This document shows, piece after piece, positions 26,534 through 34,965 of a stretch of DNA of 64,000 bases. How positions within the stretch are numbered: position 1 is the stretch's first letter; the number at the start of each line of letters is the position of its first letter. Location: the NCBI RefSeq assembly GCF_045207655.1, contig NZ_CP108784.1, forward strand, positions 5,828,001-5,892,000. The letters are read 5' to 3'. The notes beneath the pieces were generated by a model that was not told the DNA's origin, made no database searches, and was given only the letters and a program-made list of their open reading frames with translations. Made by a program: the position numbers and the translations under genes. Source of the stretch: Embleya sp045207655 (GTDB taxonomy: Bacteria > Actinomycetota > Actinomycetes > Streptomycetales > Streptomycetaceae).

Positions 26534-26571
26534 CGAGCGCCCCCGCCGGGTCGACCCGGCGGAGGCGCTCG
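26534..26571. terminator. Terminator between convergent genes
   Basis: CGAGCGCC (26534-26541) pairs with GGCGCTCG (26564-26571) and inside it CCGCCGGGT pairs with ACCCGGCGG. It lies between the secreted-protein gene and proS and can serve both directions. Confidence 0.75.
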
Positions 26572-26588
26572 CACGACCGGGAATGGGG

Positions 26589-28295
26589 TCAGCTCGCGTC
26601 GAGGACCAGCTTGCGGACGTAGTCGACCGCCTCGGCGACCGGGACCAGCGCCTTCTCGCCGCTCGCCCGCGAGACGATCTCCACGTTGCCCTCGGCCAGG
26701 CTGCGCGCGCCGACGGTGACCCGGAACGGGATGCCGACCAGCTCGATGTCCTTGAACTTCACCCCGGGACGCTCGGCGCGGTCGTCCAGGATCGTGTCCA
26801 CCCGCTGCCGGACCAACTCGGTGTAGATCTCCTCGGCGGTGACGCGCGACTTCTCGTCGTCCACGTCGAGCAGCGCGACCGCGACCTCGAACGGCGCCAC
26901 CGCGACCGGCCAGACGATGCCGTTCTTGTCGTGATGCGTCTCCACGACCGCGGCCATCGCCCGCTCGACGCCGATGCCGTAGCTGCCCATGATCGGGGTG
27001 ACCCGCTCGCCGTCCGCGCCCAGCACGTTCACGCCCAGCGCCTCGGTGTACTTGTAGCCGAGCTTGAAGATGTGGCCGATCTCGACGGTCTGCTCGACCT
27101 CCAGGCCGGTGCCGCACGCGGGGCACGGCTCGCCGGCCACCACCTCGCGCAGGTCGGCCCAGGTGCCCACGGCGATGTCCCGCTCGACGTCCACGCCGCG
27201 CACGTGCACCTTGTCGACGTTGGCGCCGGTCACCATGTCCCGACGACCGCGCAGCGCCTCGTCGGCCAGGATCGGCAGGTCGCTCACGCCGACCCCGCCC
27301 AGGCTGCCCGGGTACGCGCCGAGCGCGGCCTTGATCTCGTCCGCGGTGGCCGGGCGCACGTCGGTGGAGCCGGTGGTGTCGATCAGCTTCTGCTCGACCA
27401 GCGCGTGGTCGCCGCGCAGCAGGGCCAGGGTGAGCCGCCCGCCGACCATGTAGACCAGCGTCTTGATCTGCCGGTCGGCCGGCACGCCGTGCGCCTTGGT
27501 CAGGTTCTCGATGGTCTTGATGCCGGGGGTGTCGAACCGCTCCGGCACGTCGAGCCCGGCGCCGTCCTCGATCTCCGCGAGCCGCGAGGTCGCCTTCTCG
27601 ACGTTGGCCGCGTAGTCGCAGTTCGGACAGTGCACGACGAGGTCCTCGCCGGCCGTCGACGGGCACATGAACTCGGTCGAACCGCTGCCGCCCATGGTGC
27701 CGCTGGACGCCTGCACCGCGATCGCCGGGATGCCCAGCCGCTGGAAGATCCGCACGTACGCCTGCCGGTGCGCCTCGAACGAGCGGTCCAGCCCCTCGGC
27801 GTCCAGGTCGAAGCTGTACGAGTCCTTCATGGTGAACTCGCGTACCCGGATCAGCCCGCTCTTGGGTCGCGGCTCGTCGCGGAACTTGGTCTGGAACTGG
27901 TACCAGGTCTGCGGCAGGTCGCGGTAGGAGCTGAGCTCGTGCGCGAGGGTGGTGAAGATCTCCTCGTGCGTCATGCCCAGCGCCAGGTCCGAGCCCTTGC
28001 GGTCCTTGAGCCGGAACATCTCGTCGCCCATGACCTCCCAGCGCCCGCTCTTCTGCCAGATCTCGGCCGGGTGCATGGTCGGCAGGACCATCTCCTGCGA
28101 GCCGATCCGGCTCATCTCCTCGCGGATGATCGTGATCACCTTCGCCCGCACCCGCACCGCGAGCGGCAGCAGCGAGTAGTGGCCGGCCATGAGTTGGCGG
28201 ATGTACCCCGCGCGCACGAGCAGACGGTGGCTGACCGCGTCGGCGTCGGCGGGGTCCTGGCGGAGGGTGGGTACGTACAGTTCGGACCAACGCAT
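26589..28295 (-). CDS. proS: Prolyl-tRNA synthetase (bacterial type)
   Basis: 568-residue class II synthetase that charges tRNA-Pro. ATG 28295. Motif 1 region (SRIGSQEMVLPTMHPAEIWQKSGRW), motif 2 (QTKFRDEPRPKSGLIRVREFTMKDSYSF), the INS editing domain (roughly residues 225-385, with KTLVYMVGGRLTLALLRGDHALVE), motif 3 (GSYGIGVERAMAAVVE) and the anticodon-binding domain are all present, so it is the long bacterial ProS able to clear Ala-tRNA-Pro. A TAGAAT -10-like box lies at 28356-28351 on the minus strand. From memory it is placed elsewhere in S. coelicolor, so its presence between ffh and rpsP may be lineage-specific. Confidence 0.97.
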   Translation of the reverse strand: MRWSELYVPTLRQDPADADAVSHRLLVRAGYIRQLMAGHYSLLPLAVRVRAKVITIIREEMSRIGSQEMVLPTMHPAEIWQKSGRWEVMGDEMFRLKDRKGSDLALGMTHEEIFTTLAHELSSYRDLPQTWYQFQTKFRDEPRPKSGLIRVREFTMKDSYSFDLDAEGLDRSFEAHRQAYVRIFQRLGIPAIAVQASSGTMGGSGSTEFMCPSTAGEDLVVHCPNCDYAANVEKATSRLAEIEDGAGLDVPERFDTPGIKTIENLTKAHGVPADRQIKTLVYMVGGRLTLALLRGDHALVEQKLIDTTGSTDVRPATADEIKAALGAYPGSLGGVGVSDLPILADEALRGRRDMVTGANVDKVHVRGVDVERDIAVGTWADLREVVAGEPCPACGTGLEVEQTVEIGHIFKLGYKYTEALGVNVLGADGERVTPIMGSYGIGVERAMAAVVETHHDKNGIVWPVAVAPFEVAVALLDVDDEKSRVTAEEIYTELVRQRVDTILDDRAERPGVKFKDIELVGIPFRVTVGARSLAEGNVEIVSRASGEKALVPVAEAVDYVRKLVLDAS

Positions 28296-28397
28296 GAGAC
28301 CGTGGCGACCTAACGACTAGAAGAAGAGGGAGAAGGGCGATGCGGCTTGCATTCTAAAAGCCGCGCGGCCCTCGGCCGGCCGAATCGGTGCCCGGCT

Positions 28398-28426
28398 TTG
28401 GTCGGGGCCGGGATGTCTGGCAGAAT
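28398..28426 (+). promoter_or_regulatory. Promoter of the rpsP cluster
   Basis: TTGGTC (28398-28403), 17-base spacer, CAGAAT (28421-28426). It would start transcription near 28433, about 125 bases before rpsP, in the divergent region shared with proS. Confidence 0.5.
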
Positions 28427-28559
28427 GGCGAGCTGAGTACCCGGGGCATTGCCGGACCCTCTCTCCGCATGCTTACCGTGTCCACGATCAGCCGAGCCTC
28501 ATGTCCCCACGTGAATGCCGGCTGTTCACCCACGTCAAGATGCAGGAGACACCACTCTC

Positions 28560-29027
28560 GTGGCAGTCAAGATCAAGCTGAAGCGCCTGGGCAAGATCCG
28601 TTCGCCCCACTACCGCATCGTCGTCGCCGACGCCCGCACCAAGCGTGACGGTCGGGCGATCGAGGAGATCGGTATCTACCACCCGATGGAGAACCCCTCG
28701 CGCATCGAGGTCGACTCCGAGCGGGCGCTCTACTGGCTGGGTGTCGGCGCGCAGCCGACCGAGCCGGTCGCGCACATCCTCAAGCTCACCGGCGACTGGC
28801 AGAAGCACAAGGGTCTGCCGGCCCCGGCCCCGCTGCTCGTCGCCGCGGAGAAGGCCGACAAGAAGTCGCTCTTCGAGGCCGCCGCCCGTGAGGCGATGGA
28901 CGAGCCCAAGGACGGCGCCACCACGCCGAAGGCCAAGAAGGAGAAGAAGGTCGAGGCTGCCGCCGAGACCGAGACTCCGGCCGCCGAGGGCGAAGCCGCC
29001 GCCGAGACCGCCGCTGACGAGGGCTGA
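28560..29027 (+). CDS. rpsP: 30S ribosomal protein S16
   Basis: 155 residues from GTG 28560 with GGAG upstream. The first 80 residues are a standard bS16 (VKIKLKRLGKIRSPHYRIVVADAR split here as VKIKLKRLGK and HYRIVVADAR; RALYWLGVGAQPTEPV). The remainder is an Ala/Glu/Lys-rich disordered tail of about 60 residues, longer than in most bacteria but common in actinomycetes. It opens the rpsP-khpA-rimM-trmD-rplS cluster of small-subunit assembly, tRNA modification and ribosomal protein genes. Confidence 0.97.
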   Translation: MAVKIKLKRLGKIRSPHYRIVVADARTKRDGRAIEEIGIYHPMENPSRIEVDSERALYWLGVGAQPTEPVAHILKLTGDWQKHKGLPAPAPLLVAAEKADKKSLFEAAAREAMDEPKDGATTPKAKKEKKVEAAAETETPAAEGEAAAETAADEG

Positions 29028-29029
29028 CC

Positions 29030-29269
29030 ATGCTCGAGGAAGCCCTCGAACATTTGGTCAAGGGCATCGTCGAGCATCCGGACGAGGTCAAGGTACGGGC
29101 GCGTAATCTCCGCCGCGGCCGCATTCTCGAGGTTCGGGTACATCCCGAAGACCTCGGGAAGGTCATCGGTCGAGGTGGTCGCACCGCGCGTGCGCTGCGC
29201 ACCGTCGTGACCGCGCTCGGCGGCCGAGGAGTCCGCGTCGACCTGGTCGACGTCGACCAGGTTCGCTGA
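29030..29269 (+). CDS. khpA: KH-domain RNA-binding protein KhpA
   Basis: 79 residues starting 2 bases after the rpsP stop. A single KH domain with the RNA-contacting IGRGGR loop (GKVIGRGGRTARAL). KhpA proteins bind structured RNA, often with KhpB/EloR, and are nearly always found between rpsP and rimM. Tight spacing makes translational coupling with rpsP likely. Confidence 0.95.
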   Translation: MLEEALEHLVKGIVEHPDEVKVRARNLRRGRILEVRVHPEDLGKVIGRGGRTARALRTVVTALGGRGVRVDLVDVDQVR

Positions 29270-29419
29270 CGTACCCGGACATCACGTCCAACCGGGAGCT
29301 GCCCGGCGGAATCCTCCGCCGGGCGGCTTCTTGGCATTTCCGCCTTCCCGGCGTTTTCCCCTCCTGCCCCGGGCATGAGGTCCCATCGGTCCCATCGGGC
29401 AGAGATTGAGGAGTCGCAG

Positions 29420-30127
29420 GTGCAGCTTGTGGTCGGCCGAATCGGCAAGGCACACGGCATCAAGGGCCAGGTGACCGTCGAGGTCCGCACCGACGAGCCG
29501 GAACTGCGGCTCGCGCCCGGTGCGGTGCTGATGACGGACCCTCCCTCGGTCGGCCCGCTGACCATCGCCGACGGCCGGGTGCACAGCGGCCGGCTGCTGC
29601 TGACCATCGAGGGCGTGAGCACCCGCAGCGACGCCGAGGCGCTGCGCAACACCCTGCTGATCGCCGAGGTCGACCCCGAGGAACTCCCCGAGGACCCCGA
29701 GGAGTACTACGACCACCAGCTCGTCGGACTCGACGTGTTCACCGCCGACGGCGAGGCGGTGGGCGAGCTGACCGAGGTCGTGCACCTGCCGTCGCAGGAC
29801 CTGCTCATGGTCCGCCGCTCGGACGGGCGCGAGGTGATGATCCCGTTCGTGCACCAGATCGTCCCGGAGATCGACCTGGAGAACCAGCGCGCGGTGATCA
29901 CCCCGCCGCCGGGTCTGCTGGACGCGGAGAACGCGGTGCTCGCGGTGCCGGACCCGGAGGCGGGCGAGGCCGAGCCGGGCGAGCGCAAGCCGAGGAGGAC
30001 CAAGCCGAGGAAACTCACGGCCGCCGAGCGGGCCGAGGCGAAGGCGGCCCGGGCCGCGGCGAAGCCGGCGCCCGACCCGAAGCCGGAGCCGGGGGCCGCG
30101 TCGGAGTCGGAGCGGGACCCCTCGTGA
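29420..30127 (+). CDS. rimM: Ribosome maturation factor RimM
   Basis: 235 residues from GTG 29420, chosen because GAGGAG lies six bases upstream and the product opens with the family motif QLVVGRIGKAHGIKGQVTVEV. The N-terminal RimM beta-barrel and the PRC-barrel (LVGLDVFTADGEAVGELTEV, PFVHQIVPEIDLENQRAVITPPPGLLD) are complete. RimM binds S19 and helps 30S head maturation. The last 65 residues are an extra Lys/Arg/Ala/Pro-rich tail. The end overlaps trmD by 4 bases. The upstream 150-base gap after khpA contains no gene. Confidence 0.95.
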   Translation: MQLVVGRIGKAHGIKGQVTVEVRTDEPELRLAPGAVLMTDPPSVGPLTIADGRVHSGRLLLTIEGVSTRSDAEALRNTLLIAEVDPEELPEDPEEYYDHQLVGLDVFTADGEAVGELTEVVHLPSQDLLMVRRSDGREVMIPFVHQIVPEIDLENQRAVITPPPGLLDAENAVLAVPDPEAGEAEPGERKPRRTKPRKLTAAERAEAKAARAAAKPAPDPKPEPGAASESERDPS

Positions 30128-30942
30128 GGATCGACGTCGTCACGATCTTCCCCGAGTACCTCGCGCCGCTGGACGTCTCCCTGGTCGGCAAGGCGTGCGC
30201 CAAGGGGCTCATCGACGTACACCTGCACCAGTTGCGGGACTGGACGTTCGACGTGCACAAGACCGTCGACGACAGCCCGTACGGTGGCGGCCCCGGCATG
30301 GTGATGAAGCCCGAGCCGTGGGGGCTCGCGCTGGACGCGGTGCTGGAGCAGGGCCGTGGCGAGGCCGCCGCCGTGCCGCGGATGATCGTGCCGACCCCCT
30401 CCGGGCGCCCGTTCACCCAGGACCTCGCGGTCGAATTGGCCGACGAGCCGTGGCTGTTGTTCGCGCCCGCCCGGTACGAGGGCATCGACCGGCGGGTGTT
30501 GGACGAGGCGGCCACCCGAATGCGGGTGGACGAGGTGTCCATCGGCGACTACGTGCTCGCCGGCGGCGAGGTGGCCGTGCTTGTCATGGTCGAGGCGGTG
30601 GCCCGGCTGCTGCCCGGCGTGCTCGGCAACGCCGAGTCGCACCGGGACGACTCGTTCGCGCCCGGCGCGATGGCCAACCTGCTCGAGGGGCCGGTGTACA
30701 CCAAGCCCGCGCAGTGGCGCGGTCGCGAGGTGCCGCCGATCACGGTGTCCGGGAACCATGGCGCGATCGCCCGGTGGCGGCGGGACGAGGCGCTGCGCCG
30801 GACCGCCGCGCACCGGCCCGACCTGATCGCCAGGATCGATCCGGCGGCGGTGGACAAGAAGGACCGGGCCACCCTCGCCGAGCTCGGCTGGGTCGAGCGG
30901 GACGGCCGGTTTCAGCCGGCCGAGGCACCTGTGGCAGACTGA
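30124..30942 (+). CDS. trmD: tRNA (guanine37-N1)-methyltransferase TrmD
   Basis: 272-residue trefoil-knot SAM methyltransferase that makes m1G37 and prevents +1 frameshifts. GTG 30124 overlaps the rimM stop (GTGA). The opening MRIDVVTIFPEYL, the DSPYGGGPGMVMKPEP active-site loop, CRYEGIDRR-type segment (here ARYEGIDRRV), SIGDYVLAGGEVAVLVMVEAVARLLPGVLGN knot (in parts) and YTKPAQWRGREVPPI are all intact. Coupled to rimM, as in most bacteria. Confidence 0.97.
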   Translation: MRIDVVTIFPEYLAPLDVSLVGKACAKGLIDVHLHQLRDWTFDVHKTVDDSPYGGGPGMVMKPEPWGLALDAVLEQGRGEAAAVPRMIVPTPSGRPFTQDLAVELADEPWLLFAPARYEGIDRRVLDEAATRMRVDEVSIGDYVLAGGEVAVLVMVEAVARLLPGVLGNAESHRDDSFAPGAMANLLEGPVYTKPAQWRGREVPPITVSGNHGAIARWRRDEALRRTAAHRPDLIARIDPAAVDKKDRATLAELGWVERDGRFQPAEAPVAD

Positions 30943-31001
30943 GACGCTGTTGCCATGTCCCGATCCGGACCGGGTTCCCCGGGAGCCGGACGGCACCCCT
31001 G

Positions 31002-31080
31002 CCACAGGGGGAGCGCCACTCGGGAGCGGCGACCCCACACCTGTGACCACGAAACCCGTGGGTGACCTGTGGCACCCACG
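31002..31080 (+). promoter_or_regulatory. Candidate structured leader of rplS
   Basis: The 153-base gap before rplS folds well: CGTGGGTG/CACCCACG (31057-31064/31073-31080) is a perfect 8-bp stem ending 15 bases before the start codon, and CACAGG (31003-31008) can pair either with CCTGTG (31040-31045) or with CCTGTGG (31066-31072), the latter being in the loop of the first stem. Mutually exclusive pairings suggest autoregulation by L19, but this is inference. Confidence 0.35.
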
Positions 31081-31095
31081 AGAAAGCGACGCGAG

Positions 31096-31455
31096 ATGAA
31101 CAAGCTCGACCACATCGATGCCGCATCCCTGCGGGACGACGTCCCGGACTTCCGTCCCGGTGACACCCTCAAGGTGCACGTGCGAGTCATCGAAGGCAAC
31201 AAGTCCCGCGTCCAGGTCTTCCAGGGCTTCGTGCTGCGTCGCCAGGGTGACGGCGTCCGCGAGACCTTCACGGTCCGCAAGGTCAGCTACGGCGTCGGCG
31301 TGGAGCGCACCTTCCCGGTGCACACCCCGGTGATCGAGAAGATCGAGCTGGTCACCCGCGGCGCGGTCCGTCGCGCGAAGCTGTACTACATGCGCGACCT
31401 GCGCGGCAAGGCCGCGAAGATCAAGGAGAAGCGCACGGACCGTCCGGGCCGCTGA
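31096..31455 (+). CDS. rplS: 50S ribosomal protein L19
   Basis: 119-residue bL19, located at the interface between the two ribosomal subunits. ATG 31096 with GACGCGAG upstream. The family core is complete: RDDVPDFRPGDTLKVHVRV, EGNKSRVQVFQGFVLRRQG, TFTVRKVSYGVGVERTFPVH and a C-terminal RRAKLYYMRDLRGKAAKIKE. Last gene of the translation cluster; a hairpin separates it from the signal peptidases. Confidence 0.98.
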   Translation: MNKLDHIDAASLRDDVPDFRPGDTLKVHVRVIEGNKSRVQVFQGFVLRRQGDGVRETFTVRKVSYGVGVERTFPVHTPVIEKIELVTRGAVRRAKLYYMRDLRGKAAKIKEKRTDRPGR

Positions 31456-31468
31456 CCCGTACGTTCCA

Positions 31469-31502
31469 CCCGGGGTGCCTCGACCGTGTCGAGGCGACCC
31501 GG
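31469..31502 (+). terminator. Hairpin after rplS
   Basis: GCCTCGAC (31477-31484) and GTCGAGGC (31488-31495) with a 3-base loop, extended outward by CCGGG/CCCGG. It lies between the rplS stop and the first signal peptidase gene and probably reduces read-through. Confidence 0.65.
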
Positions 31503-31517
31503 ACGCTAGGCTCGTTC

Positions 31518-32579
31518 GTGATGGACGACGCAGAGCAGAGCAAAGGCCGTGCCTCCACGGCGGAGGAATCCGCCGGTACCTCGTCCACCGAGGTCGTGGA
31601 GGCGCGGCCTTCGCGTGTCTCGGATCGGGCACGGAGCACGGACGGCGGCGGGAGCGGGTCCGAGGGAGCGGTCGCCACGGTCGCGGAGGCGGCCAACTCC
31701 CCGCACCCGGCGAAGGATTCGCCCGCGGAGCCGACTCGGGTACCGGCCGCCGCCCCGGAGCCCGAGGCAGTCGCCGACCTCGGCGCGGATCCGGTCGCGG
31801 AACCCGACGCCGGCTCCGGCGCCGATCCGGCGGTGGAGCGGGACGAGCCCGCCGATGCCGATGCCGATGCCGACGCGGAGGACGAGGACGCGCCGCCCGC
31901 GCCGGGCCGGCGACGGATGCCCGCGTGGGTCGAACTGCCGCTGCTGGTCGCGGTCGCGATGGTGGTGGTGCTGGCGGTGAACTCGTGGGTGGCCCAGCCG
32001 TTCGTGATCCCCAGCGGTTCGATGGAGAACACGCTGCAGGTCGGCGACCGGGTCCTGGTCAACAAGCTGGCCTACGAGTTCGGCGACATCCGGCGCGGCG
32101 ACATGATCGTCTTCGACGGGCGCGGCTCGTTCACCCCCGAGGACACCGACAAGCCCAACCCGGTGACCGGCGCGCTGCGCAAGCTCGGCGGGGTGTTCGG
32201 CTTCACGAACCCGGACGACAACGACTTCGTGAAGCGGGTGATCGGGATCGGCGGCGACGTGGTCAAGTGTTGCGACGCGCAGGGTCGGATCACCGTCAAC
32301 GGAGTGCCGCTGGACGAGGGCGACTACCTGCATCCGGGCGACAAGCCCTCGGACTTCCCCTTCGAAGCCGAGGTGCCCAAGGGCAAGCTGTGGGTCATGG
32401 GCGACCACCGCAGCAACTCGGCAGACTCGCGCGATCACCTCGGCGAGCCCGGCGGCGGCATGGTGCCCGAGAGCCGGGTGATCGGGCGCGCGCAGTGGAT
32501 CATCTGGCCGTTCGGCCGGATCCGGGGCGCGGACCGGCCGAAGACGTTCGAGCGGTCGGACTTCGACCGTCGTGGGTAA
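31518..32579 (+). CDS. lepB: Signal peptidase I, copy 1
   Basis: 353-residue type I signal peptidase that cleaves Sec and Tat signal peptides on the outer membrane face. GTG 31518 (or ATG 31521). The first 130 residues are an acidic, Ala/Asp/Glu-rich cytoplasmic segment with a DADADADAE stretch; one membrane span (about 138-156) follows. The catalytic Ser168 lies in IPSGSMENTL, the general-base Lys in KRVIGIGGD, and the GDHRSNSADSRDH box is intact. There is no C-terminal membrane span, unlike copies 2 and 3. First of three tandem genes; it overlaps copy 2 by 8 bases. Confidence 0.93.
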   Translation: MMDDAEQSKGRASTAEESAGTSSTEVVEARPSRVSDRARSTDGGGSGSEGAVATVAEAANSPHPAKDSPAEPTRVPAAAPEPEAVADLGADPVAEPDAGSGADPAVERDEPADADADADAEDEDAPPAPGRRRMPAWVELPLLVAVAMVVVLAVNSWVAQPFVIPSGSMENTLQVGDRVLVNKLAYEFGDIRRGDMIVFDGRGSFTPEDTDKPNPVTGALRKLGGVFGFTNPDDNDFVKRVIGIGGDVVKCCDAQGRITVNGVPLDEGDYLHPGDKPSDFPFEAEVPKGKLWVMGDHRSNSADSRDHLGEPGGGMVPESRVIGRAQWIIWPFGRIRGADRPKTFERSDFDRRG

Positions 32580-33717
32580 GCGCGGCAAACCCAAGGGCGC
32601 CCGCGCCGCCCGCCCCTCCGGGCCGAGCGCGGGCCGGGACGTCACCGGCGCCGCCGTCCCGCCCCCGGGGTCGGCCGGCGCGGTGGTGCTCGGCGAGGCC
32701 GAACCGCCACCCGCGCCACCCGCGACGCCCCCGGCAGCCGCGGCGCCGTCGGTGGAGACGGGCAGGCCCAAGCGCCGCCGCCGCGGCCGGCGTTCGCGGC
32801 GCAAGGACAAGGTGGTGCCGCTGTGGCGCGAGTTGCCGATGCTGGCGGTGATCGCGCTCGCGCTCGCGCTGCTCATCAAGACGTTCCTCGTGCAGGCGTT
32901 CTACATCCCGTCCGGTTCGATGGAGCACACCATCAACGTCGGCGACCGGGTGCTGGTGGACAAGTTCTCGCCCTGGTTCGGGTGGACTCCCGAACGCGGC
33001 GAGGTGGTGGTCTTCCGGGACCCGGGCGGGTGGTTGGGCAAGAAGAACTCGGACGATCCGCCGCCGGGACTCAAGCAGGTCAAGCAGGGCCTCGTGTTCG
33101 TGGGGATGCTCCCCTCGGACGACGAACAGGACCTGATCAAGCGGGTGATCGGGGTCGGCGGCGACACGGTGGCCTGCTGTGACCCCTCCGGTCGGATCAC
33201 CGTCAACGGCGTCCCGCTGGACGAGCCCTACCTGTACAAGGGCAACGCACCCTCGGAGAAGAGGTTCAGCGTGACCGTGCCCAAGGGGCGGTTGTGGGTG
33301 ATGGGCGACCATCGCGGTGATTCCGCCGACTCGCGGGCACATATGGATCGGCCCTATCAGGGCACGATCCCGGAGGGTGATGTGGTCGGCCGGGCATTCG
33401 TGGTGGCCTGGCCGTTCGGTCGGGCGCATCGACTGCCCGTTCCGGAGACGTTCGGGAACAAAGCCCTGTCGGTTGCGATTCTCCCGTCCACCCCGGTCGT
33501 TATGGGAATGGTGGGTGCGGTTCCGATGGTCCTGCTACGCCGACGTGTACGCTCGCGCCGGCGCATGCCGGACCCTTGGGGTCGACATCGACCCGGCGAC
33601 GTGCGCGGCACGGGTCGGAAATCATCAAGACAGAGCTGTGGGCAGCCGGTGGACAGCCCCGACCGGGTGCCGTCCGGCCTGCACGGGTACGAGGAGGCGC
33701 CGTGGGGGAAGTCGTGA
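32572..33717 (+). CDS. lepB: Signal peptidase I, copy 2
   Basis: 381 residues from GTG 32572, overlapping the end of copy 1. A basic, Pro/Ala-rich N-terminal region of about 80 residues (KRRRRGRRSRRKDK) precedes the membrane span (about 88-105). Catalytic Ser116 in IPSGSMEHT, Lys in KRVIGVGGDT and GDHRGDSADSRAH are present. A second hydrophobic segment (VVMGMVGAVPMVLLRRR) near residue 310 is followed by a 50-residue basic tail that runs into the start region of copy 3. The overlap of 16 bases with copy 3 supports one transcript. Confidence 0.93.
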   Translation: MGKRGKPKGARAARPSGPSAGRDVTGAAVPPPGSAGAVVLGEAEPPPAPPATPPAAAAPSVETGRPKRRRRGRRSRRKDKVVPLWRELPMLAVIALALALLIKTFLVQAFYIPSGSMEHTINVGDRVLVDKFSPWFGWTPERGEVVVFRDPGGWLGKKNSDDPPPGLKQVKQGLVFVGMLPSDDEQDLIKRVIGVGGDTVACCDPSGRITVNGVPLDEPYLYKGNAPSEKRFSVTVPKGRLWVMGDHRGDSADSRAHMDRPYQGTIPEGDVVGRAFVVAWPFGRAHRLPVPETFGNKALSVAILPSTPVVMGMVGAVPMVLLRRRVRSRRRMPDPWGRHRPGDVRGTGRKSSRQSCGQPVDSPDRVPSGLHGYEEAPWGKS

Positions 33718-34880
33718 TCGGAGCGCGATCCGCTGGTGGAGACGACGATCGTGGGCGGGAGCCGCACGAGCGGCATCCGACCGACGCGCCGCACGATCCC
33801 GGAGCGCCACCGACCCAACCAACGAGCGGGGACGGGCCGACGCAGTCGCCCGATCTGGTGAAACGACCAGGAAACGGCGCCGCCCCCGACGCGGCGCCGA
33901 TCTTCCCGCCGGCGGGTCCAACCCCCACCCCCGGCGGCGGCCCGGGCGACGGTTCGCCGCCCGACGCGGACGGTCCCGGCGGTCCCGGCGGCTCCGGCGG
34001 ATCGGACGAGCCGCAGGATTCCGGCGACGGCGAGGGTGCCTCGGACTCGGGCGAGCGGCGGAAGAAGAAGGGGTCGTTCTGGCGGGAGCTGCCGCTGCTG
34101 CTGCTGATCGCCATCGTGCTGGCGCTGCTCATCAAGACCTTCCTGGTCCAGGCGTTCTCGATTCCCTCGGAGTCGATGGAGAACACCATCAAGGTCGGCG
34201 ACCGGGTGCTGGTGAACAAGTTCTCGCCGTGGTTCGGCGCGGAGCCCGAGCGTGGTCAGGTCGTGGTCTTCCACGACCCGGGCAATTGGCTCCAGGAGGC
34301 CCCGAAGCAGTCCGACAACGCGGTGGTGCGCGGACTGCAGAAGGGCATGTCCTGGGTCGGCCTGATGCCGTCCGCGGATGAGAAGGACCTGATCAAGCGG
34401 GTGATCGGGGTCGGCGGCGACCGCGTGCAGTGTTGTGACGCGCAGGGCCGCCTGATGGTCAACGGCAAGCCCTTGGACGAGAGCTCGTACCTCAAGAAGG
34501 GCGTGGCCCCCTCGACGAAGGTGTTCGACGTGACCGTGCCCAAGGGTCGGATCTGGCTGATGGGCGACAACCGCGACAACTCCTCCGACTCGCGCTATCA
34601 CATGGACCAGCCGGGCAACGGGACGGTCGACAAGGACCAGGTGATCGGGCGCGCCTTCACCGTGGTGTGGCCGTTGAACCGGATCCACGGACTCGGGGTG
34701 CCGGGCACGTTCGATCAGCCCGGTCTCGGGCTCGACGTGATCGGCGGTACGCCGATGGCGGCCGGGCTGATCGGGGCCGTGCCGCTGGTGTTGTGGCGGC
34801 GGCATCGTCGGGCCGGGGCGGACGACGCGTCGCACGCGCGGGTGACCACGCGCGATCCCTCGGGAGCGCCGCCCGCCTGA
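33702..34880 (+). CDS. lepB: Signal peptidase I, copy 3
   Basis: 392 residues. I choose GTG 33702 because GAGGAG sits six bases upstream; an in-frame start at 33576 would overlap copy 2 by 140 bases. The first 120 residues are a Pro/Gly/Asp-rich disordered segment (GGPGGSGGSDEPQD) ending in RRKKKG, then a membrane span, catalytic Ser158 in IPSESMENT, Lys in KRVIGVGGDR, and GDNRDNSSDSRYH. A C-terminal hydrophobic segment (AAGLIGAVPLVLWRRHRR) is a second likely span. Streptomyces species normally carry four such genes at this locus (sipWXYZ); here I find three. Confidence 0.93.
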   Translation: MGEVVIGARSAGGDDDRGREPHERHPTDAPHDPGAPPTQPTSGDGPTQSPDLVKRPGNGAAPDAAPIFPPAGPTPTPGGGPGDGSPPDADGPGGPGGSGGSDEPQDSGDGEGASDSGERRKKKGSFWRELPLLLLIAIVLALLIKTFLVQAFSIPSESMENTIKVGDRVLVNKFSPWFGAEPERGQVVVFHDPGNWLQEAPKQSDNAVVRGLQKGMSWVGLMPSADEKDLIKRVIGVGGDRVQCCDAQGRLMVNGKPLDESSYLKKGVAPSTKVFDVTVPKGRIWLMGDNRDNSSDSRYHMDQPGNGTVDKDQVIGRAFTVVWPLNRIHGLGVPGTFDQPGLGLDVIGGTPMAAGLIGAVPLVLWRRHRRAGADDASHARVTTRDPSGAPPA

Positions 34881-34896
34881 GCGTGGGCTCTCGCGC

Positions 34897-34941
34897 ACGG
34901 CCGGGTCGCTCGGGAATCCTTCTCCCGGGCGACCCGGCCGT
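34897..34941 (+). terminator. Terminator of the signal peptidase genes
   Basis: ACGGCCGGGTCGC (34897-34909) and GCGACCCGGCCGT (34929-34941) form a perfect 13-bp stem, continued inward by CGGGA/TCCCG. It starts 17 bases after the stop of copy 3. Confidence 0.8.
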
Positions 34942-34965
34942 ACGCGTTCGGGGCACAATCCGTGG

